From: Capillidium heterosporum
Lineage: Eukaryota; Entomophthoromycota; Entomophthoromycetes; Entomophthorales; Capillidiaceae
Assembly: GCA_016630905.1 (NCBI GenBank)
Contig: WBMQ01000001.1
Span: 930,001 to 994,000, forward strand
DNA: 64,000 nucleotides
Direction: 5' to 3'
Shown here: piece by piece, positions 1-10,990 of the stretch
Position numbering within the stretch: position 1 is the first letter of the stretch
How the letters are laid out: every line of letters begins with the position of its first letter
Translations under genes and position numbers: made by a program
Notes under the pieces: model-generated
Databases searched by the model: none
What the model saw: the letters and a program-made list of their open reading frames with translations, nothing else
What the model was told of the DNA's origin: nothing

Positions 1-850
1 CTATCCCATAAAATTTAAGGAAGATGATATAAAGGAATTATTCAAAGATATAGTAAAAGTTGAGTTAATAGAGCCGATAAAGAACTACCAGAATGTCGAT
101 TTGAACTCATGTTCGTTTTTAGTGTTAGAGAGTAAGGTGGAGGTGGACAAGGTTCTAAATTTATTCACAAGTAAAGAAATACCTAAAAAGTTGATTGGTA
201 TGCGAGTTTGGTCCAAGTAACTATTTTAGTTCTTTTATTTTTTACATTTTATTTTTTGTAGGCGTCGATGGTTAGAATTGAAAGATGAGTATTTAGCTTT
301 GAAGGAAAAGAGAACCAACTTACTACGTGATAGTAAACAGATGGGTAGTACAAATAGAGGTGAAGATGCTGTCGATTCTAATATAGAAACCGAAAATTCC
401 AATGTAATTTTAGTATCGGGTATCCATTCAGCTACCAACAAAACTTTGATAAAGGTAGCTTCGAATACCACTCAACATTTACTTATAACCAATACTTACA
501 TTTTAGGGTTACTTTGAAAAAGAGTTCAAATTGATAACTGTATTTTATCAGCGGAAGGATACAAAGGTAATATTGTTTTAGAAATTTATAGTTATCCATT
601 TATTATCTAGTGTTACTTGAAATTTGAGGATAAACTTGAAGCCCAAAGCTTTTTAGAGTACATAAATAGTACTCAAGTATATCAGATTGACAAAGGTGAT
701 TTCAAAACTAAAGTAGAAGTAGATGAGTTGAACCTACAGCTAGATGGATTTGTCAACCTCAAGGCTTCACTCGTAATAGGTATCTTTCTAGTATATATTT
801 CTAAACTAATACATGTACGATTAGGAGAAGAACTTAATAAATTTTTATAG
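1..850 (+). CDS. La-family RNA-binding protein, 3' part only
   Basis: The gene runs off the left edge; only the C-terminal half is present. Spliced exons give an RRM like La RRM1 (start YPIKFKEDDIKELFKD, then CSFLVLESK, then an RRWLELKDEYLALKEKR helix that matches the basic helix after La RRM1). A second RRM-like module follows, with VFYQRKDTK and CYLKFEDKLEAQSF, which fits the La/LARP7 C-terminal xRRM. I infer introns at about 214-260, 455-507, 569-610 and 780-827. With these the last codons read VIGEELNKFL then TAG at 848-850. La proteins bind the 3' oligo-U tails of Pol III transcripts; LARP7/Pof8 relatives bind telomerase or 7SK RNA. The La motif that would separate these is outside the window. 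It converges on the zinc-cluster gene with only 30 bp between stop codons. Confidence 0.7.
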
Positions 851-880
851 ATATCATTTACTGCTTAACCGCATTTAATT

Positions 881-2668
881 TTAAAAATCTTCCAAATTGT
901 TGAGCTGATTGTAAAATTCAGTGACGATGGGATTGTAAGGTTGGGAAAGTTTGAGGACCTTGAGGCCGCGCTCTAAGAAGTCTTTGCTCTGAGTTAAGAT
1001 TTGAGAGAGTTCATGGTTGGCAAAGTTAGTTTGAATGTTGGACTTCAATGCAAAGGTATGGACCAAGATAGCCGAACTTAAATTGTAATACCGAAACATG
1101 ACTCCGTACCTCAAAAACCCTTCCCCTAGCTCTTCAGCATTGATTATTACTTTGTTGGCCGACTGGATGCTAAGTTTGAGGTAAAAGTTGAAGTTTTCAT
1201 GCTTGAGGTCCCGCAGGAAGTAACGGCTGAGGTGGATGATAAAGCCGTGCATGGCGTTGAAGTTGTTACCAATGAGTAACCTACACATATCCAAGTACCA
1301 CTGGGGTTGGCTACGCATAGTTTTCTGGATGTCGTAAATGAACTTGTGGTAGCGGGCCAAAACTTTAGTGATAAGCTTCTGGCATAGGATGTGGGCCTGT
1401 TCGGGGAACCTTTGAAACTTGAATTTTAAGCAGGCAGCGCCGTACCCGATCATGTCGCACAAATGGGCGAACATCTCAAAGTAGATGAAGGAGGCGTGGT
1501 CTCTAGCTAAGATATACTCCTTGGTGCTGGGATTTGCGTTCAGCTTGGGTAGCTTAGGTTGGGGTGGATACTCGACCTCCCAGTCGCCAGCGTTGAAGAT
1601 CATAGGCCGGTTCAGCAGTAGAGCGTGGATCTTGTCTCCGATAGAGCAGGCCCACCACTGCAAGACGCGCAACCTTTTCTGCGACTTGGTTAATTTCATT
1701 TTACTGTGCGGTTTTTGACTCAGCCCGAACATCTTCAGGTAAACGCTATAGTAACTGGTGAACATGCAGTTTTTCCTGAATTCTTTGACGGCAATTTGGT
1801 ACTGCCCGATGATGATAATACTTATAGCGATATCCATGGTGATCTTGCGCGAGGATTCAACGTACTGTAGCATGAGTTGGTTGTCGAGGTAGGGGATTAA
1901 GCCGGGTATGGAGCACCCCATGGGCAGGTACTTGCAACCTACCGCCACCACTAATTTGGTTAAGAATGGGGTAGGATGCCGGGCCAAAAACTCTTCGGTA
2001 ATGACGGGACAGAACAAGGCAAAGAACTTGAAGTAGGCGCTACAGCATTCCTCCAACACGTATTTGTTCACTAAACTGAAATCTAAGTCTATGTTCAGGT
2101 GCAATCCCTTTTTGACAATGTAATCCTTGCGTCGATCTTCCTTGGACGTGTTCTTAATGTTGTAGTAGGCGGTCAACAGTGATCCAACTGGACTCTGTCC
2201 GTGGTACTCCAAAGTCCCATCCGTATTCTTGTAGACAATGTTGTCGTTGTCGTCGATGTAACTACTGCGTAACATCATTCTGACTAGTGCTATAGACCTG
2301 TAGTTCATCTTGATCTTCAAGTCGATATTGTAGTTGATACCCAACTTCTTGAGTTTTCCATCGTTTACTATTAGGATCTTCTCGCCGTATCGTTTGCCCC
2401 GCATGAGCTGTAAACTTTGGCTGCAGTCTATGTAGTTGGTAAATACCTCCGTTTGGTTCGTAGTAAGTTCGATATCCTTCTTGGAGTATAAGCACTCGGC
2501 TTCGTACTTGACACATCGGGTGCATTTGGGTAGCACTCGGTCGCAGGATCGTTTCCTACGTCGGCATCGCTGACAGGATCGTTGCGACTTTACTACTTCA
2601 CCTTCCTTGACTAAAAGTTCAGAGTCAATATCCTTCCGATCGCCATGTAATGAAAAGGTTTGTAACAT
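881..2668 (-). CDS. Zn2Cys6 zinc-cluster transcription factor
   Basis: This is an uninterrupted 595-codon frame. Near residue 33 it has a binuclear zinc cluster, C-x2-C-x6-C-x6-C-x2-C-x6-C, starting CQRCRRRKRSCDR, followed by a typical fungal regulator middle region of hydrophobic helices (for example residues around ISIIIIGQYQIAVKEF). Family members bind CGG-containing DNA as dimers in the nucleus. The start ATG at 2666-2668 leaves about 30 residues before the cluster, which is normal. The gene has no introns, unlike most of its neighbours. The target pathway cannot be read from the sequence. The next gene upstream (PEP4) lies about 740 bp away and is transcribed in the same direction. Confidence 0.85.
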   Translation of the reverse strand: MLQTFSLHGDRKDIDSELLVKEGEVVKSQRSCQRCRRRKRSCDRVLPKCTRCVKYEAECLYSKKDIELTTNQTEVFTNYIDCSQSLQLMRGKRYGEKILIVNDGKLKKLGINYNIDLKIKMNYRSIALVRMMLRSSYIDDNDNIVYKNTDGTLEYHGQSPVGSLLTAYYNIKNTSKEDRRKDYIVKKGLHLNIDLDFSLVNKYVLEECCSAYFKFFALFCPVITEEFLARHPTPFLTKLVVAVGCKYLPMGCSIPGLIPYLDNQLMLQYVESSRKITMDIAISIIIIGQYQIAVKEFRKNCMFTSYYSVYLKMFGLSQKPHSKMKLTKSQKRLRVLQWWACSIGDKIHALLLNRPMIFNAGDWEVEYPPQPKLPKLNANPSTKEYILARDHASFIYFEMFAHLCDMIGYGAACLKFKFQRFPEQAHILCQKLITKVLARYHKFIYDIQKTMRSQPQWYLDMCRLLIGNNFNAMHGFIIHLSRYFLRDLKHENFNFYLKLSIQSANKVIINAEELGEGFLRYGVMFRYYNLSSAILVHTFALKSNIQTNFANHELSQILTQSKDFLERGLKVLKLSQPYNPIVTEFYNQLNNLEDF

Positions 2669-3410
2669 GTTGCTTCAAATCTGCTTTGATTTTATTAAAT
2701 TTTTGAGGTAGAAGTTTATAGCGTTTACTTTGGATGTACATTTATAGCTGTAGCTTAAATTTTTGAAACACATTTAAGCTCTCTCTGGACAGTATGCATA
2801 AATAAGCTTTTCGTAAAATGAATAGATCGCCCATAAAGCAGTGCTTGCTTTCTAACATATTTTGTAGTTTGCATTGGGTTCTTTTGGAGCATGATTGTTT
2901 ACTGAATTTTTATGTCTAAAGAGCCGCATAGTGGAAATCTGTGGCAACTCTGTATCCATCAGCCCCTTTATAGTAAAAATATCGCTGGGTGGCATCTGGT
3001 ACATCTGAAGATTATCAGTTGAACTGGATTTTTGAAGATTGACACTTATATATGCTTTCAAGTGTTGTTCCAATCTGAATTTTTGGCTTAACTTCAGCTT
3101 CTAGTTGGAATTTTGACGGATAAATCGGATTAATGTCAATATAATTTAAAAGGTCATGGTGGGAATGTAATAAGGCCTGTCATAAAATATATGGCTCATA
3201 TATCGTTATTGCTCATGCAGTACAATAAGTATATAAGCAGCTAGGTCTATATATTTAAAAATGTACTTTGAAAAGCAATACTAATTGCAAGGAAATAATA
3301 CTATATAGACCAATCAAAACCTCAAACTATACAGCATAATATTTTACTTTAGTTATAGTAAATCAGAATTGTTGAATCATAGGGAATAGGAAACTCAAAA
3401 GATCAGCAAC
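2669..3410. other. intergenic, PEP4 3' side to zinc-cluster promoter
   Basis: About 740 bp of AT-rich DNA. A 73-codon minus-strand open frame near 2852-3073 has no recognisable motif and I do not call it a gene. No RNA gene was seen. It presumably holds the promoter of the zinc-cluster gene and the 3' UTR of PEP4. Confidence 0.5.
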
Positions 3411-4718
<1,308 letters not shown>

Positions 4719-4785
4719 TGGGTTGAAACTATGGATAAATAGTTTAGGAAAGGAAGTGTAGTTTAGCTAAAGTTTGGATCGCCCG

Positions 4786-4794
4786 CTTTATATA
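4786..4794 (-). promoter_or_regulatory. TATA box of PEP4
   Basis: TATATAAAG read on the minus strand, 68-76 bp upstream of the PEP4 start codon, followed by a pyrimidine-poor leader. Confidence 0.55.
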
Positions 4795-5728
4795 CGAGCC
4801 TCAATTAGTCATTAGGTTTACCAAGCAATTTTGAATTAAAGCGTCATACTTCAAGAGAATCTTACATCATTTTCCTTACTTTCATTATCTTGATGTCTAC
4901 AGTCATGGGATGGAAAGTATAGTTGAGTTGAAACGAGTATATTTTTAGCAATGTTTAACCAAATATACATATAATTAAATGCACAAACTTAACTACATAT
5001 GCTACTATACCTATTTGCTGGAAAAAGTCTTAGGTTTAGTACAGTTGTATGTTACATTGACTATACATGTGCAAAAAGTAAACCTATGTTTGGAAATTAT
5101 GAGCTTCAATCTCTAGGACCTTTAGAGTGGTGGCTCTCTAAGTCCAGTTAACTTTAACTGCACTACTACCACTGCCTAAGAAAATGCACGACTCTTTTGG
5201 ATAAAAGCTATTTTTGGTTGCAAAATAGTCCAAATGGAAGTGTAGCTCTTCTTTAATATTTAGGCAGCAACTATAAAGTGAGATGCCTTTAAACTCTATG
5301 CTAGTTTATTTCTCAAAATAGTAGGAACATTTAGTTAATTTGAGCGTATTAAGGGACTTGGACTGATGGGTGATCAGATGTTAGCGGGAATTAATTGAAA
5401 GTTACATAGTTGGACTATGCCAAGATTTAGAACCTTCTTTGGAATATATTATATAGATATATTAAATATAATGTAAACAATGACAGTTTGTAAGAAGAAT
5501 ATCTTGATAATAGCAGTATACTTAGCAATTTTGATAGTAAAATTGTATATTTTTATTAATAAATATTTTAGTATATTCGTTTTGATCAAATATACTTTAT
5601 TCATAGGGGCTATATATATTAGCTATAACAAAAACCATTTCCAAAGTAAGACTCTATTTGTTCAAATACAATGTCGAAAATGCATTCTTTCATGTTAGAA
5701 CCATATAAGTAAATGAAGCATCAAAATA
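4795..5728. other. intergenic between PEP4 and the lactone oxidase
   Basis: Roughly 930 bp. The frame at 5480-5698 is very AT-rich with Ile/Phe/Tyr/Lys composition and no motif, so I regard it as chance. Nothing else was recognised. Confidence 0.5.
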
Positions 5729-7183
5729 TTACTCTATTAAATGCCGTTGTACATATGAGTTGACAAAGAGATCATGTGGGTCCAATTCACTACGGATCTC
5801 CAAAAACCTATCGAGCATCGGATACAACTCCCTCAACTGGTCACGTTTTAACGGATGTAATTTGGCCCAATGGGGTCTACCCCCATACTTTATCATAATA
5901 GGCCTCGAATTTGGTCCAGTACTCTTTGTACTCTATATCGAAATGGAAGGGACGGTATAGTAAGATACCTATGTAGCAGACATCCTGCTGGTAGGCAGGG
6001 GAAAGGTAGATATCCTCGCCTTGAACGAAACGAACCTCAACTGGGAAGTGGGCCTTTATGGTGTTGGAACTTTGGCTTAGCAAGTTGTGTAGCTCGTAAA
6101 GAGCTGGAGCTGTATGCTTGACTGGGATGGACCACTCGTTTACGTACTGGGAGAACAAACAGTCGAAGTTGAAGCCCAAGTGGCTCTTTTTAACGACAGG
6201 TGCTTTAAATTCACTATAGAATAAACTGTAGAACAATTTGTTGATTGTAGTGATGAAATTTGGCAAGTAGAGGGAGATCAGTAGTAGGAACTCGTAGCCA
6301 TGCTTTCTAACTAACTTGTCGACGACCCAGTTACTTTTGGCTGGAGTTTTCTACAATTTAAAAGTTAGTAAAACTAAATGTAAATGCACTTACTAAATCC
6401 TTAGTTCTACTGGCACACCAAATACTAGCATCATTCTCATTAGCGCCATTTTGGTTAACATGGGGAAACCACCACAGTCGAACATGCTCTCCTGTATTCA
6501 ACAATTTTTCCAAATTGTCCATAGCCGAAAGTAAGTTGATGGGGTACTCTACAATCTTCAAGTTAAAGGCCTTTTCCACTTTGATGACGGCTTCAGTTAC
6601 GATACCCAAGCACCCCAAGTTACATTGCAAAGCTTTGAAAATATCTTCTCCTTCCTTGACAACGTGTTTCTGTGCCTTACCATCAAAGAACGTTATCTCT
6701 ACCATCTGACTGGAGATGGATCCAAAATTGATACCAGTTCCATGGACTGCTGTACCTAAAACTCCAGCAACTGTCTGTTGGGATATGGAACCTAAGTTGG
6801 ACATGGCTAAACCAACTTTGTCTAAATGTTCATGTATTTGGGAAAGTTTTATGCCGGCTTGTACTTTAACTAAACAATTCTCTTCATCTATCTATTGTAG
6901 AAATAAGTTAAATGAAGATAATACAAATAGATACCTCTAAAACTTTGTCAAACTTATCCATTACTACCATGAACCCTTGTGTACAACTTATATCGGAAGG
7001 AGATAACCCGCTACCTACTGCCTTGACTTTTCTATTACAGACCTTTGCCAACTCTAAAATTTGAACTAGCTCTGCCTCATTGTCGGGGTAAAAAGTACTG
7101 TAGGGAAGGCAGCTGAAGGTCTTGGACCAATTAGTAAAAGGTTGGTTGATCTTGAATTCTGCCTTTGTTGAACCGATATTCAT
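5729..7183 (-). CDS. ALO1: D-arabinono-1,4-lactone oxidase / sugar-lactone oxidase, one-base frame disruption
   Basis: A VAO-type flavoenzyme of the ascorbate/erythroascorbate pathway, usually in the mitochondrial outer membrane. Exons are about 6935-7183, 6396-6895 and 5729-6352; introns are about 40 bp. The N-terminal FAD domain shows YPDNEAELVQILELA, AVGSGLSPSDIS and GVLGTAVHGTGINFGS. The C terminus shows the family signature GRPHWAKLHPLKRDQL and ends SYVQRHLIE. The signature is in a different frame from the preceding YYDK: at 5880-5891 (minus strand AAAGTATGGGGG) one base must be skipped. Read literally, the frame stops seven codons early in the domain, at WG-stop. Fungal enzymes normally have His in the GSGHSPS motif to bind FAD covalently; here it is Leu, as in plant galactonolactone dehydrogenase. 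The restored length of about 456 residues is somewhat below yeast Alo1 (526). Confidence 0.82.
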
Positions 7184-7235
7184 ACTCTATTAAAATCCTA
7201 ACTCTAAGCCACGGCTTGAAAAGGCCCGAACAACC

Positions 7236-7243
7236 TATTTATA
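7236..7243 (-). promoter_or_regulatory. TATA-like box of the lactone oxidase
   Basis: TATAAATA on the minus strand, 53-60 bp upstream of the ATG at 7183. Confidence 0.45.
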
Positions 7244-8591
7244 CCCATCCTACAAACCTTGGAAATTGAACTTGGAATCTGATAATAGTTGGTTCAAATT
7301 CGAAACTTTTTGTAAACTTATTCCTTTTCATCTTGATCGAAAAATTACAAAGCGATTTTGGAAATTCTTTTGAATTATTGTGCAACTGCTGGGATAAGAT
7401 GGATAATTATATATAGTTTAAAGTAACCATCTAAATTGAACTATAAATACAACTATTTAGCCTAGATCACCTACTGATACATATATATATATTCCATGGG
7501 TAAGCTCTAAGCACTATAGGACTAAAATTAGTTACTCAACACCTATATGATGAACTGGTCGACTTTTGATAAACTATGGCTAATTAGGCTAGATGTTCAT
7601 ATTTATGGCAGGCTGATTGGCAATTTACCTTTCGATTATTAGCCATTTTCATTTTGATGAGTACACTATGACTGTTTTACAAGTTAGAGTCAACAAGCAC
7701 AATTGATAAAGGACCTTGGCTACTGGAAGCACAGCTTTTGAAAATTTAATGGTACTATGGGAATAGGCTTTGAATCATCGATTTATAAACTAGTTTAGCT
7801 TCTCTATAATCTAAGGCACATAAACTTGATATAGCATGTAAATTTTTCAAAATATTTATGGTATAGATCGTATTTACAGCTGTTGGAATATAAATTATAT
7901 ATCTTTGAATTTTTATACTCTAAATAAACTTCAAATGTAATTATTTGGAATAGTTTAAACAACTAGATTATTTTATTATATATGTATTGAAAAGCTTACA
8001 TAACATTAGAAGGCTTATCTTGGTCAAATTCTCGTTTAGCTTGGTAGACAACAATAGTGCAGTGCATCTAAAACCTAATCCAACTTTGGTTTTAATAATT
8101 ACAACTGAACCTTACTATACTCAAGCATAACCTGCATCTGCCAACCCTATGTATTTTTATTCAACTTAACAGTGAAACTTGCTTTAAAGCTTTATCAAAC
8201 ATTCTTAAGTCTATTAATCGAAGGTAGTAGCAACCAAAGTAAAGTAGCTTTTCACTTTTGTAAAGTTACGCAATAGCAAATTTTAGTACACTTATGTATT
8301 GGAATGGTAACTACACGAGCATTTACAGATTGAATTGAATACCCTAGAATGGGTGCTGTTAAAAGTAGATAATCAAAATTATAGTTCGCTTCTTTAACTA
8401 AACTTTTACTTGGAAAGCATTGATAAACTTGTCAAATATATGCTTAAATAAACTCATCAATTGAAGTACCACTCTTGTAAATGAATACACGATGCCTTTT
8501 TAGTATTGAACCTTAAGTATACTAAGCTAAACATATCTTAGAAAGCTTTATACAACAATAAACTAAAAGAAATCAACAAAATTAAAAAACT
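7244..8591. other. intergenic, no gene seen
   Basis: About 1.35 kb of AT-rich sequence with no open frame longer than about 60 codons and no tRNA-like structure recognised. Confidence 0.5.
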
Positions 8592-9694
8592 TTATAGAGG
8601 ATTGGCACCCTTGAGGGCATGCTTCAAGTTATCGATCAAGGATTTCGATAATTGATTAGCTACCTCTACACAACTCAAGATGGAATCAGGAGACAATGGG
8701 CTAAGGCCCGGCTTACTGAAGCAACAGATCTCATTTTGGTAGTTAAAGCTTAGCGTCAAGTTGCCTTGACTTATCAACTCCTCCTCCAAACTTGGGTCGA
8801 CTACTATATGTTCCCTATTTGCCAAAAATAAAATTTTGGAATAAAGTTAGTATCAGCTGCATAAGTGGTCCTTCATCTATAGAAACTTACCCATCGTTGA
8901 ACGAAGCAAAAGTTATACAAACTGGGAAGTGGTGTAATATTAATGGGACGTAGGCTTTTTCCGAGTCATCGTGCTAAAAATTTCAAGTTAAGATGGTAAG
9001 TTGAAACTAGAAATTACTATCAAGACATCTTGGCCCTTGACTGTAAATTCGGGTCTACGGAAATGGGCTAAAGCTGCCAAGGCAGCTAAGTTCCCTGCAT
9101 CCAACAAGTTTCCACCGTTGTCTAAATAATGTATATCTACTCTTATTTGAAATACCTATTTTATTACAACAAGACATGTAAATATATAAGAATAAGAAAG
9201 CTATAAAATAAATTTACTTTTTGGTTAGCTACAATGCACAATCCTTCCAAGTCTAGACATCTGGAATATCTCAAGTTCTTTTCAATAAATCTAGATAACA
9301 AAATCTCTTGTTCATTGGACCTATTGAAAAGAAATAAATAAACTTTTTAGTGGTAAAAGCCTACTTGCTAATGTCTAAAGTGTAATCAAACATGTTGGAA
9401 AATTCAACTGCTACTATCAAGTTGCCTTCGTTCTGTTTACCTTTAGTTGGTACTATGACACTTGAAGATACTTTGACCATAACTCTATTTAGCTAAGTTA
9501 TTTGAATTTGAATTTGAAGTTTACTTGGTTAGACCCAACTTCAAAGTCACTTGACCGTAGATATTGGGATCAAAGTCGAACTCTAAATCCCTATACTCAT
9601 GGAAATTTCTATTGTCGACTCGTAACCCATGTTGTAGACTGGAGTTGACAAATTGGACGTTAGCGTTGGGTATCACTTGGTCGTTGACTATCAT
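8592..9694 (-). CDS. RRP45: exosome core RNase PH-like subunit, Rrp45 type
   Basis: Six exons that splice without frame problems. The start is MIVNDQVIPNANVQFVNSSL at 9694, then GLRVDNRNFHEYRDLEFDFD, the typical RNase PH/Rrp45 opening (R-x-D-x-R plus a short N-terminal helix). Later come VMVKVSSSVIVPTKGKQNEG, YSRCLDLEGLCIVANQK, IHYLDNGGNLLDAGNLAA and FPVCITFASFNDG. GNLLDAGNLAA is the Gly-rich turn of RNase PH folds. The C-terminal exon carries the SLEEELISQGNLTLSFN segment. The full length of about 290 residues fits Rrp45/EXOSC9 without the long metazoan tail. The eukaryotic exosome ring is catalytically inert and channels RNA to Rrp44. Rrp42 or Rrp43 are less likely given the N terminus. It shares a 158-bp divergent promoter with the PRP38-family gene. 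Confidence 0.75.
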
Positions 9695-9852
9695 TCTTTA
9701 ATGAAGATGTCAAAAGTTTTTTGGATTGGGTTACTTTGCATCTCTTCAAAAATTATGACGCCATCATAAAAGCTGACAGAATTAATGAAAGTTGCTTGGT
9801 CTTTTCTAAAGAATTTTTCTCAAGGACAAGCATCGGTTGTAAAGAAAGGAAG

Positions 9853-10990
9853 ATGAAGCGTATTGAACTCAACGGTAACGCTACCACTATGAACTTGAAC
9901 AACCTAGTTTATAGTAACATATTAACTTCACCTTACTACAAAGCTTTGGCGTAAATATATGGCTTATTATACTAATTACTAATTACATATAATAGTGAAC
10001 ATTCAACTTACCACGAGATTATTGATGAAATTTATAACCAAGGTAGCGTTTTATTTATTAATAATTATACAACTAACTTTTTATATATATTTAGTATCCT
10101 ATTTAGGTAAAAACAACAACATAAATCAAATTACTTAGCCAACATTACATTTACCTATAGAACCATTTGCAACCGGCTCTTCACCTTCAAGTGCCTACTG
10201 CCTGCTCTTTAAGCTTTGGAGTATAAAGCTAACGAACAAGCAACTAATCTCAATGTTGGATAACAGTGATTCACCGTAACTATTAATTATAGTTTAATAT
10301 ACTAAATTCTGTTTATTGTAGTTATATACGGGCAATAGGGCTTTTATATCTACGATACGGTACCAAACCCGCCCAACTGTACGACTGGTTTGAACCGTAC
10401 TTGGAGGATGAAGAAAGTTTAAACTTAACTAAAGGACCGCGCCCCACCAAATCGTAATTTTTATACCCTTCAAAATATTAACTATTTTAGTACAATTGGT
10501 GCACTATGCCAAAGCTTATTGACTGAGTTGAAGTTCTGCAACACTATGCTACCGCGCATTCCTGTCCCTATCCAAAAGGAGATTGACGCCAAACTGGCTT
10601 TATTAAAACCCAGAGTTGACGTCAAAAGGTATCTTATTTTTTCAAAGCAATTTATTTATAGTCTGTCATTTTAGATTGGAAGATAATAACGGTAGGGGTA
10701 GGGAAAGGGATCGTAGCCCTCACTATAAGGATAAAAATAGCAAAGATTCTAAAACTGGTAAGGAGAGTCGCAGATATTATAGTCCAAGCCCTAGTAGAGA
10801 TAGGTATCGCGATCGAAGCTATGATAGGGACTACGACCGTAGATATGATAAGGATTACGATCGTGGGTACCGAGGATCTTCGAAATCAAGTGGTCGGAGA
10901 TACAGTTCCAGAAGTAGGTCGAGATCCAGATCAAGGGACCGATATGACAGCTCTAAAGACGATTTCGGTAGAGATAGGCCTAGGTACTAA
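9853..10990 (+). CDS. PRP38: PRP38-family pre-mRNA splicing factor with RS tail
   Basis: The spliced protein starts MKRIELNGNATTMNLNNLVY and includes IYNQVSYLEPFATGSSPSSA, the Prp38 signature, then SPYIRAIGLLYLRYGTKPAQ and the MLPRIPVPIQKEIDAKL end of the fold. The last exon encodes a basic RS/RD-rich tail of about 100 residues, ending SKDDFGRDRPRY. This architecture matches PRPF38B-like proteins rather than the short budding-yeast Prp38. The protein acts in activation of the U4/U6.U5 tri-snRNP. An unusually small 12-nt exon lies at 10095-10106; it is needed to encode VSYL between two introns. The exon phases agree throughout. The ATG at 9853 is chosen because the homologous N terminus begins about there; the frame is open further upstream but lacks an ATG. 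Confidence 0.85.

Noticed and set aside
5480-5698. 72-codon open frame with hydrophobic runs
   Set aside because: Composition reflects AT-richness (Ile, Phe, Tyr, Lys); no motif, no splice logic.
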